Assembly: GCA_017983495.1 (NCBI GenBank)
Contig: JAGOBH010000004.1
Span: 1 to 64,000, forward strand
From: Pyrinomonadaceae bacterium
GTDB lineage: Bacteria > Acidobacteriota > Blastocatellia > Pyrinomonadales > Pyrinomonadaceae
Direction of reading: 5' to 3'
Length of the DNA: 64,000 nucleotides
How positions within the stretch are numbered: position 1 is the stretch's first letter; every line of letters begins with the position of its first letter. Under the pieces are notes generated by a model. That model worked only from the letters and a program-made list of their open reading frames with translations, did no database searches and was not told the origin of the DNA. Below, piece after piece: positions 53,315-63,189 of this stretch. The position numbers and the translations under genes were made by a program.

Positions 53315-56296
53315 ATCATAAACGACGTCTTGTTCAAGGACGTCCGCATTGAGGTTCGTTCCTTTGATCGTGTCGTAGACGAAAATGCAATCGCGGCCGT
53401 TCTCTTTTGCCCTGTACAGAGCCTTGTCAGCAAGGTTGACGAGATCCGCTTCGGAGTTGTCAAACCGAGCGAACGTCGTCGCAATGCCTACGCTGACGGT
53501 CAAATTCGCGCTTGTCTTTGACCGGCTGTGGGCGATGTTCAATTTCTTTATGCTCTCAACGGCTTGCTCGACGATCGTCAACGCTCCTGCGGCGTCCGTA
53601 CCGCCCAAAACGAGTGCAAACTCCTCACCGCCAAATCGTGCGACCAGATCGGTCGGACGTTTGATCGTCTCGGCGAACGCCTCAGCCACTTTCTGCAAAC
53701 AGTCGTCACCGGCCTGATGGCCGTAGGTGTCGTTGTACAGCTTAAAATGATCGATATCGATCATAACCAGCGAGATCTCGGTCTTAAACCGCACCGCACG
53801 ATGCCATTCGTCCGCGAGGAAGCTCTCAAATCTGCGGCGATTTCCGATCTTAGTTAGTCCGTCCGAATGCGCTAGTTTATGCAAAATATCATTTGCCACA
53901 GCCAACTCTTCGGTGCGGGCAGCCACGAGTCTCGTGAGTCGCCGTTCACGAGCTTCTAACTGATATACGCTTGCCTTCCACACGACAAGCAACAGGATCG
54001 CACCGACGAAGACAATGAGAAGGACAAACCACTTCGTCTGATAGAAATAGGGCTTTAATTCAAAACGCAGCTCAGCAATATTCTCCCCCCAGAATCCATC
54101 GCTATTCGCGGCTTTTACGAGAAACGTGTATTCTCCGGGAGCAAGATTTGAATAAAATGCCGTTCGGAGCGTACCTGCGTCGATCCATTCCGGGTCATGC
54201 CCATCCAGTTTGTACTGAAACCGTATCTGATCGGATTTGATCAGACTAATGCCTGTATAACGAATTTCAAGGTTTCGCTGTCCCGGCTCGATCGACAGTC
54301 CGTTGTGAAAATCGACCGGTTCGCGCTCGACCAGAACACTTTCTACAACAACCGTCGGTGGCTGCGAGTTTATCTGTTCAGCACGAGGGTCAACTATGAC
54401 TATTCCGTCTTGGGTAGGAAACCAAATTTTTCCATCCGGGTTTCTTAGACTTGCCGGTTGACGCCCGCCGTTACATTCGGTCGAGAGCATACCATCCTCT
54501 TTACCGTAACCGACGCTATTGATCTTTGTTAACCTTCCCTCGGCAAAATCATTCAGTTGCTGCTTTCTTACACGATAGATCCCGCGGTTCGAGCTGATCC
54601 AGAAAAACCCCTGTTCGTCCTCTTCGATCGCAAATACGCCGCTATTGTAAAGACCGTCCTTCTCCTGATAATTGACGAACTTGTCGTCTTTGAACCGGCT
54701 CAGCCCCTCGTCGTAGGTTCCGATCCAAAAGGTGCCTTCTTTGTCTTCGTAGATGTTCCGAACGTAGTTGCCGACAAGGCCTTCTTTAACCGTGTAATTT
54801 TTGAAGCTGCCGTCGATGTATTTACTCAGCCCGCCATAACCGCCAAACCAAAGAACTCCCTTTGAGTCTTCAAAGATCGTGGTCATGAACTCATTTGGAA
54901 GCCCATCTTTGGTTGAATACTGTGCGGTGACCTTATAATCGTTAAATCTGAGCAACCCCTTGTTCGTGGCCGCCCAGACGTTGCCATGCTTGTCGCCCTT
55001 AATGGCGAAAAAATGTGATCCTTTGAAGAGACTCGTTGCCACGCCGTCTTGCACCGTAAACAAACCGCCGTTTATCCCGATCCACTTAATGCCGTTTGCG
55101 TCTTCCCATATCGACTGCACCGACATGCGGCCTTCGATCCAACTTTCGTCAGTCGGCAAGTCTGGTGAAACTGCCTTAAGGGGCATTGCCTCGAATTTTC
55201 CGTTTCGATAAATGCTCAACCCTTTTGCCGTCCCGATCCAGACCTCGTCTTTACTATCCCGATACAGCGGGTAAACTTCGGTGTGGCCAATGCCGTCCTT
55301 CTTGCTAAATCCCTGTATTACCTGCTTTCGCCGTCTGCTCAGTCCCCGGTCGGTGGCAAGCCAGACGCCGCCTTCCCGATCATGAAATACATCCTGAATG
55401 GAAGCTGCTTCAAATCCGCTTGCGACACCCCAGATCGAGACCTTATCGTCTTTTATCTGAATTAGTCCGACGCTATTGGTCGATCCGCCGCCGCTTGCAA
55501 GCCAGACGCTTCCGTCATCTTCCTGCCAAAACGAATGATAGATCGAATTTTCTGGCAAGCCATCTAACTTTCCGAATGTCAGCAATTCTCCTTTTCGCAA
55601 ACAGAACACCTTGTTGTGAGCAAACCATAAGTTCCCTTCGCTATCTTCGAATGCATTCACCCGGAAATTGATCTTTGAAAGATCGATCGGAATGACTGTG
55701 TTTCTGCCTTCCCGACTCTCAGTGATCGATGACGGCGTTATAGTCCACTTTGTTCCATATCGGCCGTTAAGAACAAAGTCGTTCGTGAGCGGCTCCTGGG
55801 TCTCAATAAAATCAAAGTTTCCGTCGTTTAGGCTATACCAACTCTTTGTTGTCCGGCCATCGTCCTCAACCAACACCCGCAACCGGTCCTGTTCGTCACG
55901 CTCGACCCGACTGATGTAATGACCCGGGATCTGGTCGGAAGCAATTGACTTGAAAACGCCATTCTTTAAGATGGTCAGGATGCCGTCTTCCATCGTTGTC
56001 GCGTACAGAGCACCGTCCGTATCGGCAAATATTCCCGTAAACCGATTGTTGATGATGCCTTTAGTGTTGCTTTTGCTAAATGTCGCAAACCTCAGGCCGT
56101 CAAATCTCACAAGGCCGTCAAACGTCGTAAACCAGAGATATCCCTCATTTGACTGGGTTATCTGGCGCACGCCATTTTGCGGCAGGCCATTGTCAGTCGT
56201 CCAGGTATCAAAACGATACTGGGCGATAGCGGCCACGCTCGCTGCAAAGAGAATATACAGGCACAGGCCTATTCTAAATTTGATCGACGATCTCAT
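53279..56296 (-). CDS. Two-component-regulator beta-propeller diguanylate cyclase
   Basis: This 1005-residue protein has a signal peptide or membrane anchor (MRSSIKFRIGLCLYILFAAS). Then come 14 or more propeller blades of the sensor type (DGLPQNGVRQITQSNEGYLWFTT, then GGVWLATDRGLSR, DGLPNEFMTTIFEDSKGVLWFGG, and so on). A Y_Y_Y-like domain follows (SQPPTVVVESVLVEREPVDF ... RFQYKLDGHDPEWIDAG). One transmembrane helix (WFVLLIVFVGAILLLVVWKA) leads to a coiled coil and a GGDEF domain with GGEEF. The GGDEF motif is intact (GGEEF is active in many enzymes). It would convert an extracellular signal to c-di-GMP. Confidence 0.9.
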   Translation of the reverse strand: MRSSIKFRIGLCLYILFAASVAAIAQYRFDTWTTDNGLPQNGVRQITQSNEGYLWFTTFDGLVRFDGLRFATFSKSNTKGIINNRFTGIFADTDGALYATTMEDGILTILKNGVFKSIASDQIPGHYISRVERDEQDRLRVLVEDDGRTTKSWYSLNDGNFDFIETQEPLTNDFVLNGRYGTKWTITPSSITESREGRNTVIPIDLSKINFRVNAFEDSEGNLWFAHNKVFCLRKGELLTFGKLDGLPENSIYHSFWQEDDGSVWLASGGGSTNSVGLIQIKDDKVSIWGVASGFEAASIQDVFHDREGGVWLATDRGLSRRRKQVIQGFSKKDGIGHTEVYPLYRDSKDEVWIGTAKGLSIYRNGKFEAMPLKAVSPDLPTDESWIEGRMSVQSIWEDANGIKWIGINGGLFTVQDGVATSLFKGSHFFAIKGDKHGNVWAATNKGLLRFNDYKVTAQYSTKDGLPNEFMTTIFEDSKGVLWFGGYGGLSKYIDGSFKNYTVKEGLVGNYVRNIYEDKEGTFWIGTYDEGLSRFKDDKFVNYQEKDGLYNSGVFAIEEDEQGFFWISSNRGIYRVRKQQLNDFAEGRLTKINSVGYGKEDGMLSTECNGGRQPASLRNPDGKIWFPTQDGIVIVDPRAEQINSQPPTVVVESVLVEREPVDFHNGLSIEPGQRNLEIRYTGISLIKSDQIRFQYKLDGHDPEWIDAGTLRTAFYSNLAPGEYTFLVKAANSDGFWGENIAELRFELKPYFYQTKWFVLLIVFVGAILLLVVWKASVYQLEARERRLTRLVAARTEELAVANDILHKLAHSDGLTKIGNRRRFESFLADEWHRAVRFKTEISLVMIDIDHFKLYNDTYGHQAGDDCLQKVAEAFAETIKRPTDLVARFGGEEFALVLGGTDAAGALTIVEQAVESIKKLNIAHSRSKTSANLTVSVGIATTFARFDNSEADLVNLADKALYRAKENGRDCIFVYDTIKGTNLNADVLEQDVVYDSDSRVPVGPEN

Positions 56297-56429
56297 TAAC
56301 GGAAGTTAGGTCGGATTCGGAGGATAAAACGGCAGGAATACGCGTAGAAATGCGCTAACAATATTAAACACCGTCGACTGGGATTTAGTCAACGAATATT
56401 TTCGCAGAGAGTTGGGAGTTTATGGGCGT

Positions 56430-58757
56430 CTAATACGCTTTCGTCAGGTCGACACCGGTGTAGTAATGTTTGATGATCGCGTCGAATTTAACGCCCATTT
56501 TTGCAAGGCCAAAAGCACCGTATTGACACATCCCGACACCGTGACCCCAACCGCGTCCGGTAAAGGAATAGCTTGTCGCCGTCGTCCCCGAATAGCGCTT
56601 ATTGAGGACAAAAAGCTGCTCGTTTAATCTAAGGGCTGAGCGGATCTTTCCGCCTTTCAGATACTTGGTTCCATTTGAACCGATGATCTCGAGTTCGATG
56701 GCACGCCGCGAATAGCCTCGCTGTTTCACCTTTAAATCGTAAAGCGATCCGATGCCGCGTACGTATCGCGACAGTTTCGACTGCACTTCGCCGGGCGACA
56801 TCGTTTTGTTCCACAGAACGAAAGGAGACATATTCTCGGCCGTCGTCGGTGTTAGAGTTGGCCTGACCTCGAGGTAACTTACCGCGCCGGTCGCATCGGT
56901 TTGAAAATTAACTTCTTCACCGCCGACAAGCGCCGCCTCGCGAACCGGAAACATCTGCTCGCCAAACTGCCTGAAAAGAAAAACGTCCGGCCGGACAGTC
57001 AGTTGACGTTCCGTTTTTCCGACCTTCAAGACGAGTTTTCCGTCGACACTCGCCTTCGCCGAGCCGCTCTGTAGCGCGGGCATCCACTTTTTCTTTTCGT
57101 AGATCTGACGGATCAGTCTGAGTAACTTCGCCCTAGAAAATGGCCGATTCGGCTTGAGCGTGAGGTCGGGGTGGATCGTAAAATAACCGTCACGGAGCAG
57201 CATCGCAACATCCGCCCGATGGGCTTTTGGTATCTCGCCAGCATCGTCGAACGCGAGCTGATAGTTTATGTCCGAATCGCTCATCAACGTGTCGGCCATA
57301 TCCGGCGGATAGAGCAACCCGGCCAGCAGGGTTGCCAGTTCGGCGGGCTTACCCGAATCACGGTTAATATTGCCAAACACCTTTCCGACGTTTCGGCCAA
57401 GCTGATTTATCCATCCTGCCAGTTCGTTCGTGGTCGGCACGTCCTCGAACCACGCATCGTCCATGTTCTGCGTCGACAAAAAGAAACCGTTGCCCGCAAG
57501 CTGTGACATCAACTGAACCAACTCAAGATTTCCCTCATCCCTCAATTTTGCAGGCTGCCGCGTGGTCTTGATCAAAAACGGCTCAAAATGCCGTCCGCCC
57601 TCGAGCGAACATTCGACACCAACGAGATAAGGCTCGGCGTGGTCAAAAATATTCTCGCTGCTTTCGGTGCGGCCGCCGCAAGTCGATGTGTAGTAGGCCA
57701 TTATCGGTTTGCCCTTATAAGTCGCGACCAAACCGCGGGTTTGCTGAACGGCCTGCGTACCCATTTTGGTCTCGATCGAAACGCCCTTATAAACCTGCGA
57801 CGAAACTGTCGGAACCATATCAAATCCCTGTTTGCCGAAGGTGCCGATATTCGCAACTGCGTAAGTTCGGGCGGCGACGGCCTGTGCCTTCTGAGCTTCG
57901 AGTTGCGGCAGCCCTAGTTCACTCGGGACAACACCAAGCAGATACTCCTCCAACGGGACTACGTTGACGACCGTCAGTGAACCCTTGGCGTTTACAAAAA
58001 CCTCGATCTTTCCGCGATAGGCCTTGCCATTTAACCGTACGGGATTGGCCCGCTCATTCATCGAGCCGAACGCAACCGATTTGAGTGATGAATATTTCGC
58101 CGTTTCGCTTGGCCCGTTGATGATAACCTCACGCAGATTCGGGGCCACAGCACCGGCCACCAACGGCGTGGACGAACCGGTTGCCTTTGTAAGGCTTCGA
58201 ACGTCAGAGGGCCCGGCGGACTTTAGCTGCTGCGAAAGGGCGATAGCGTCCTCGGATATCATCACCTTTTTCTCGGTGACTATGACTGAATCGTCAAATC
58301 CCTTTTCCGAAAGGGTCGCCTTGAGTTCCTCGGCATCCTCAGCAGTCTCCTTTACAGTTCCGACCCACACGCGCCACATATTTGCCGTCGGATCGAGACT
58401 AACTAGTGCTGTCTCGCCGGTCGCTTCGCGGATCTCCTTGGCCAGATCGTTTGCGTCAGCCTGAGTTGCAAGATTCTGAAATTCGATGCGGTAATTAACC
58501 ACCTCAGGCGGCCGATAAGCACGCGCCGCGACCGTCACCTTCGCCGTCCCGAGCATCCTGCTCGGTTCGTCCGGGCTCACCGCCACCAGCGATGCGTCGC
58601 CCGTCGTGATCGAAACGGAACTGGAATTTGTCGACAACCCGATCCTTATCAGAGGTTCAGACGGGAGACTGAAATACTCCGGCTCCGGAAAAGCGGATCT
58701 GGCAGGACTCAACGCCAAAAAGGTAATTACAAAAAGCAGAAGAACCTTGGTGCTCAT
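56430..58757 (-). CDS. SpoIID/LytB-domain protein with SPOR-like N-terminal repeat
   Basis: A signal peptide (MSTKVLLLFVITFLALSPAR) leads to a SPOR-like segment (about 88-168, YRIEFQNLATQADANDLAKEI then WRVWVGTVKETAEDAEEL). The SpoIID/LytB domain follows: LLGVVPSELGLPQLEAQKAQ, VAARTYAV, then TSTCGGRTESSENIF, and the C-terminal RGWGHGVGMCQYGAFGLAKMG. SpoIID proteins are lytic transglycosylases acting on peptidoglycan without stem peptides. At 775 residues it is much longer than Bacillus SpoIID, with an inserted central region. It acts in the envelope. Confidence 0.9.
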   Translation of the reverse strand: MSTKVLLLFVITFLALSPARSAFPEPEYFSLPSEPLIRIGLSTNSSSVSITTGDASLVAVSPDEPSRMLGTAKVTVAARAYRPPEVVNYRIEFQNLATQADANDLAKEIREATGETALVSLDPTANMWRVWVGTVKETAEDAEELKATLSEKGFDDSVIVTEKKVMISEDAIALSQQLKSAGPSDVRSLTKATGSSTPLVAGAVAPNLREVIINGPSETAKYSSLKSVAFGSMNERANPVRLNGKAYRGKIEVFVNAKGSLTVVNVVPLEEYLLGVVPSELGLPQLEAQKAQAVAARTYAVANIGTFGKQGFDMVPTVSSQVYKGVSIETKMGTQAVQQTRGLVATYKGKPIMAYYTSTCGGRTESSENIFDHAEPYLVGVECSLEGGRHFEPFLIKTTRQPAKLRDEGNLELVQLMSQLAGNGFFLSTQNMDDAWFEDVPTTNELAGWINQLGRNVGKVFGNINRDSGKPAELATLLAGLLYPPDMADTLMSDSDINYQLAFDDAGEIPKAHRADVAMLLRDGYFTIHPDLTLKPNRPFSRAKLLRLIRQIYEKKKWMPALQSGSAKASVDGKLVLKVGKTERQLTVRPDVFLFRQFGEQMFPVREAALVGGEEVNFQTDATGAVSYLEVRPTLTPTTAENMSPFVLWNKTMSPGEVQSKLSRYVRGIGSLYDLKVKQRGYSRRAIELEIIGSNGTKYLKGGKIRSALRLNEQLFVLNKRYSGTTATSYSFTGRGWGHGVGMCQYGAFGLAKMGVKFDAIIKHYYTGVDLTKAY

Positions 58758-58791
58758 TTTATGATAATAACAGAAGCGATGTGCTTTACAT

Positions 58792-61173
58792 TCATTTCTC
58801 TAGCGCATTAAAGATGAACGGAAACGTACCCCAACTCTGGCCGCGGTGCTGGGGGCGGAAGGCAAATGCGACGATCTTGCCCTTACCGTACGGCACTTCG
58901 ACCAGAGCGGCTTTGCCGTTGAGGTAATTCTCACCTAGCATCCAGCCGGACATCAGAGCGTCCTTTTTCGCGTAACTGGCGATGACCGAGACGCGGGCGT
59001 CAGCGGCCACGTCGAATGCCGAGCTGTTGATAAAGTACGCGGCAGTTTCGGCGTCCGTGCCTTTGGCAAGCGGTTGTCGACTATCGACGTCCAGCTTTAC
59101 GATCGAGCCCGGATTATAGAATTCGTTCCTTTTCAGCGAACCGAGCACGTTTCGGAACGGCAGCTTGAACTGCTTGATGACCAATTCACACGAATCGTCA
59201 AAACAGATCAGTTTGCCGCCATTCTCGACAAACTTCTTCAGATTTTCGACGCCGCCAGCACCGATGCCGCCGGCGAATTCGGCCGGATACCGGTCGGCGC
59301 TCAGGCCGTTGACGATCGCCTGTTCGCCGTCTGCCGGCAAGACGACGGTGTCGTATGCGAGTCGGCCATTTCGAACATCGTCGTTTGAAACTGACGAATA
59401 CGGGATTCGATGGCTGTCGAAAACAAACCTCGTCCAGCCCTCATCCATCGACGAGACGAACGGCTTATACAGGCCGATCTTCGGGTTCGTCTTGAGCGGA
59501 TTCGGAACCTTGGCGAACGGTGCACCACCCGGCTTTAGATTCAATACCGAACGTGCCTGATCAGTATTGGCAACTCTCTTAAGCGTATTTGCGGAACCAG
59601 TTAAATTACGGATATCCCACACCGGAAGTGCCTCGACACCCATTTGCAGCGGCAATGTCCAGCCTGCGACGTCGTACGGCGGATCGGGCTCACCCTTGTC
59701 GTTCACGCGATTTGGATAGATCTGCCGCTCAAAGAGACTCAAGACGTTGTTACGCTGAGGCTGGTCGGTCATTACCAAAAAGCTCCCGAGCGGCATTTCG
59801 TGAAACTGTTCGGTCTTAGAATGTTTGAACCATAGTTCGCTGGTCATCTCGTGGACCTCGATGCCCTGCCACATCAAAATGTCGATCAGGCGAGCAACAT
59901 TCTCAGTCCGCGGCTGCCCGGCCGGGATCACGAATGCTTGCGGATCGTTAGTGTTAGCGGCAAGATTCGCCTTGCCGAGGTTATAGAAATTCTCCAGATA
60001 TCGCGGGCGATACTTTGCCGCCAGTGAGAGCAGGCCGCGGCTTGCGGTCATCTCGATGGCGGCGATATCTGCCGGACGCCAGGCACCACCTTTCCACGCT
60101 GACGGGTGATTGGTCACCGTCTCAAGCGGCGAATTCAGGCCCCGCGAACTGCGGCTCCGCTGCAATTGCTCGAGCGTTACGTTGATCGGCGACATCAGGT
60201 CGGCACTCGCAGCCTCCGAAAGAATGCCGATCGAGTTGTGGTAATACGGGGCCGAGCGAAATCCGCCGTGCCACCACGTATCAAATGTCGTATTTGTCGC
60301 CACACCATCGACGCCCTTAGCTTGGAGATCCGCCGCCATCTTGTAACCGACCAGCCCGACCTCGCGAAGGATCGACGGTGAGATCCGCGGATTTGGCGGA
60401 TCAAAAAACGGCGGGATCACAAACCGCGCTCCATTTTGCCCCATCTGATGCACGTCATAAACAAACTGCGGGTACCACTGCTGCCAAAAGAGTTTCGTTA
60501 TCGCCTGCGTCTCTTTCAGATTGAGCATGAACCAGTCGCGGTTGTTGTCGTGTCCGGCGTAATGATGATAAAGCTCGGGCGGCGACGTGCCTTCGCTCTT
60601 TGTCCCAAGCGTTTTGCGGTACCAGTCGGCAACGATGTCGATGCCGTCGGGATTGGACGACGGGATCAGGAGCAGTATCGTGTTGTTGAGTATTTCGGCC
60701 GTGTCGGCATCGGTTGCTGTCGCAAGTTCATATGCCAGATTCATCGACATCTGCGAGGCGACGATCTCGGTCGAGTGGATCGAGCACGAGATCGAGACGA
60801 TCGACTTTCCGGTCCGGACGAGCTGAGCTAACTCGGTCTCGCTCTTGATGGTCCGCGGATCGGCGAGCTTGGCGTTGATCCGGCGGTACTTTTCCAGATC
60901 GCGGATATTCGCGGCCGACGAGATGAACGCGACGATCATCGGCTTGCCGTTGGTCGTCTTCCCGATCTCTCTCACGGCGAGCTTAGCACTCGCACGGTCC
61001 AACTTCTCGAAATAGCCGGTGATCTGTCCCCAATCGGCGATCGTCTTGTCGTCTGTCGGATTAAATCCGAGCACCGAACGCGGACTCGGTGCTTGCGCCG
61101 CTATCGCAATGCCGCACAAGAGCATCAGACCGCAGACTTGCAATGTCGCGGAGCACTGAGAGGTGATTTTCAT
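58792..61173 (-). CDS. Exported M14-family zinc carboxypeptidase
   Basis: ATG 61173 opens a signal peptide (MKITSQCSATLQVCGLMLLC...). The zinc motif H-x-x-E appears in CSIHSTEIVAS and is followed by NTILLLIPSSNPDGIDIV and the third ligand region VYDVHQMGQNGARF. The 794-residue total includes a C-terminal roughly 450-residue non-peptidase part (with GADGEQAIVNGL-like segments) that resembles glutamine-amidotransferase-like domains. The family cleaves C-terminal residues from peptides. The upstream extension in the longest frame (61341) is not used because it lacks a signal peptide and overlaps the plsC promoter. Confidence 0.88.
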   Translation of the reverse strand: MKITSQCSATLQVCGLMLLCGIAIAAQAPSPRSVLGFNPTDDKTIADWGQITGYFEKLDRASAKLAVREIGKTTNGKPMIVAFISSAANIRDLEKYRRINAKLADPRTIKSETELAQLVRTGKSIVSISCSIHSTEIVASQMSMNLAYELATATDADTAEILNNTILLLIPSSNPDGIDIVADWYRKTLGTKSEGTSPPELYHHYAGHDNNRDWFMLNLKETQAITKLFWQQWYPQFVYDVHQMGQNGARFVIPPFFDPPNPRISPSILREVGLVGYKMAADLQAKGVDGVATNTTFDTWWHGGFRSAPYYHNSIGILSEAASADLMSPINVTLEQLQRSRSSRGLNSPLETVTNHPSAWKGGAWRPADIAAIEMTASRGLLSLAAKYRPRYLENFYNLGKANLAANTNDPQAFVIPAGQPRTENVARLIDILMWQGIEVHEMTSELWFKHSKTEQFHEMPLGSFLVMTDQPQRNNVLSLFERQIYPNRVNDKGEPDPPYDVAGWTLPLQMGVEALPVWDIRNLTGSANTLKRVANTDQARSVLNLKPGGAPFAKVPNPLKTNPKIGLYKPFVSSMDEGWTRFVFDSHRIPYSSVSNDDVRNGRLAYDTVVLPADGEQAIVNGLSADRYPAEFAGGIGAGGVENLKKFVENGGKLICFDDSCELVIKQFKLPFRNVLGSLKRNEFYNPGSIVKLDVDSRQPLAKGTDAETAAYFINSSAFDVAADARVSVIASYAKKDALMSGWMLGENYLNGKAALVEVPYGKGKIVAFAFRPQHRGQSWGTFPFIFNALEK

Positions 61174-61261
61174 GAATACTGATTTTCGAATCTGCGATAA
61201 ATTGCTCATAATCTTAATGTTCTGATCTTCGCGGGCCCGCACATCTGCGGTCAAAAAACCT

Positions 61262-62047
61262 ATGGCCGAAACAGCCATCGCTGAAAATAAAAAGCTGACT
61301 TTTCCTGTCAAGCAGTCTAACAAATCCCGCTTTGCCGGCAAACTTCGCTACTGGTGGAGTTGGCTGGTTGCCGGGTCGCTGGTGCTGTTTATCGCTACGC
61401 CGTCGATGATATTTCTGCAGTTGATCAGACAGCGAATGTGGCTTTATCCTCTATGCAAATGGGGGGCACGCACGTGGCTCAACGCCTGCGGGGCTAGGGT
61501 CAAGGTTAGCGGCCGCGAAAACGTAGACCCGTCGGTCTCATACGTCTTTGCGGCAAACCACCGTTCTTATCTCGATACTGCCACGCTCTTTTTCTACGCC
61601 GGACCAAAAATGGGGCTCGTCGCCAAAAATGAATTATCAAAAGTCCCTATTTTCGGCCAGGGCATGAGTTTTGTAAACATCATCGCCATCGACCGCACGA
61701 ATCCCGAACGCGCATTACGTTCAATGAAAAAGGCACGCGAGGTAATGGACGACGGCTATTCGTTCGGCGTTTTTGTCGAAGGCACGCGGGCATTGCCGGG
61801 CGAGCTATTGCCTTTCAAGAAGGGTGCATTTCATCTCGCGATGCAGACCGGGGCACCGATCATTCCTGTCGCGATCAAGGAAACTGACTGGATGATGGGA
61901 AAACGAACGGGCGTCGCTTACGCCGGCGAGATCGAAATGGTCTTGCTGCCGCCGATCGAGACCGCCGACCTCGACGAACAAACCGACCTGATTCCGCTGA
62001 TGTTGAAAGTTCGCGAGGCGATCGCTGAGGAACTCGGCAGATCATGA
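61262..62047 (+). CDS. plsC: 1-acyl-sn-glycerol-3-phosphate acyltransferase
   Basis: The 261-residue protein has an N-terminal membrane helix and the acyltransferase motifs: NHRSYLD (N-H-x4-D), the second-block FGQGMSFVNIIAIDR, the EGTR motif in FVEGTRALPG, and the fourth motif with PIIPVAI. It adds an acyl chain to lysophosphatidic acid. It is divergent from the M14 gene. A hairpin terminator between it and the next gene serves the minus strand. Confidence 0.9.
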   Translation: MAETAIAENKKLTFPVKQSNKSRFAGKLRYWWSWLVAGSLVLFIATPSMIFLQLIRQRMWLYPLCKWGARTWLNACGARVKVSGRENVDPSVSYVFAANHRSYLDTATLFFYAGPKMGLVAKNELSKVPIFGQGMSFVNIIAIDRTNPERALRSMKKAREVMDDGYSFGVFVEGTRALPGELLPFKKGAFHLAMQTGAPIIPVAIKETDWMMGKRTGVAYAGEIEMVLLPPIETADLDEQTDLIPLMLKVREAIAEELGRS

Positions 62048-62060
62048 ACTGATATACAGC

Positions 62061-62093
62061 ACGAAAAATGGAGAGCCGAAAAACGACTCTCCA
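62061..62093 (-). terminator. Rho-independent terminator of the minus-strand gene 62116-62943
   Basis: Stem TGGAGAG / CTCTCCA (62069-62075 and 62087-62093) is followed on the minus strand by ATTTTTCG. It lies just after the minus-strand stop codon. Confidence 0.75.
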
Positions 62094-62115
62094 CCACTTA
62101 ACAAGATCAACAAAA

Positions 62116-62943
62116 CTATGGTTTCGGCGGAGTCGGCGACGGAGTCGGGCTCGGTTTTGGATCGACGACATCATCTAGAATTCGCACATCGCTGCGGCCG
62201 ACCTTGTAATCGGAATATTTGACCCGCATTCTTAGCTTTACTACCAGGCCGTTATCAAAAACGATCTCATCGTCCGATCTTGCGTCGACCGGAAACCAAT
62301 ATTTACCGTCGATCTGATCACGCGTCGATTCGACTATCGGGAATTTGTTCTGCTTTGTCTCCGGCACCGCTTTGCCCTTCGATTTGACGATCATCAGATC
62401 GTCCGTATCCACCCAAACGCGGCCGATAAAGAGTCGAAGCTTCGATTTCTTAGGGTCGGGCATTACCTTTGGCTTGACGTCAAAAACATATAGGTTGAGG
62501 TCGTCGATCTTCTGAACGCCGACATACGAAATGCTGTATTGCGGTATCAGATACGGTTCGAGGGCAAAGGCGTTGACGCCGCCGAGGTCCTCGAGATCCT
62601 CCGGCGTTACGCCAATTTCGGTCAGCGTCGAAATCGGCGAAAAGAGAACTTTTTCAAATCGCCCGCCATCGGCGTTAAACGTCATGAAAGAATCGCGTCG
62701 ATACGTCCCTGTCACCTGCCCGCCCATCCCGATCGTACTGACCGCTGCCCGACGATTAAATACGTAATCTTTTAGAGCCTCGCGAAAAGCCGATTCGTTT
62801 TCGGAAAATTTCTTGATGATCGATGCGATTTCGGCATCCGATAGCGGCTTTTTGGTTACGCCCACTTCCTGTGCATTCGCCGTTGCGGCAACGCTCAACA
62901 TCAGTACCAACAGCAATGAAATTATACGGTTCTTAATTCTCAT
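62116..62943 (-). CDS. Exported hypothetical protein, LolA/outer-membrane-lipoprotein-sorting-like
   Basis: ATG 62943 begins a signal peptide (MRIKNRIISLLLVLMLSVAA). The 250-residue mature part is beta-rich and follows the pattern of proteins that resemble LolA/LolB (YVFDVKPKVMPDPKKSKLRL, then GRVWVDTDDLMIVKSKGKAVPE, NKFPIVESTRDQIDGKYWFPVDARSDDEIVFDNG). The tail is DPKPSPTPSPTPPKP. Such proteins are common in Acidobacteriota and probably bind a lipid or act in the envelope. The resemblance to LolA is structural inference, not a motif match. Confidence 0.65.
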   Translation of the reverse strand: MRIKNRIISLLLVLMLSVAATANAQEVGVTKKPLSDAEIASIIKKFSENESAFREALKDYVFNRRAAVSTIGMGGQVTGTYRRDSFMTFNADGGRFEKVLFSPISTLTEIGVTPEDLEDLGGVNAFALEPYLIPQYSISYVGVQKIDDLNLYVFDVKPKVMPDPKKSKLRLFIGRVWVDTDDLMIVKSKGKAVPETKQNKFPIVESTRDQIDGKYWFPVDARSDDEIVFDNGLVVKLRMRVKYSDYKVGRSDVRILDDVVDPKPSPTPSPTPPKP

Positions 62944-63117
62944 CTTAGTTTTGTTCCAGTCTATAGATGCCGTGTCGAACAATTTGGTTGACATTTGTCA
63001 CAAAGAGATACAATAGCAGTAACAAAAAATAGCCGATTTTCAAAGGTGGACTCCTGTTTAATGGGCGTTCACGGACGGTTCGCGTTACATTATCCGTCCA
63101 AATTACAAAAAAAGACT

Positions 63118-63146
63118 TGCTGAATGAATGTTCATTCAGTTATACT
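63118..63146 (+). promoter_or_regulatory. Promoter with TetR/FadR-like operator for the beta-oxidation gene
   Basis: CTGAATGAA-TG-TTCATTCAG (63120-63139) is a perfect palindrome, close to the FadR (TetR-family) operator TGAATGAnTAnTCATTCA of Gram-positive fatty-acid degradation. It overlaps a good sigma-70 promoter: -35 TTGCTG (63118-63123), a 17-base spacer and -10 TATACT (63141-63146). A repressor bound there would block transcription and be released by acyl-CoA. Confidence 0.7.
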
Positions 63147-63189
63147 TTTGCCCACATTAGTCTTTATCTGATCATCATCCGAGGTAATT

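Noticed and set aside
53330..53857. Plus-strand frames over the GGDEF domain
   Set aside because: They are shadows of the propeller-GGDEF gene on the minus strand, whose domains are certain.
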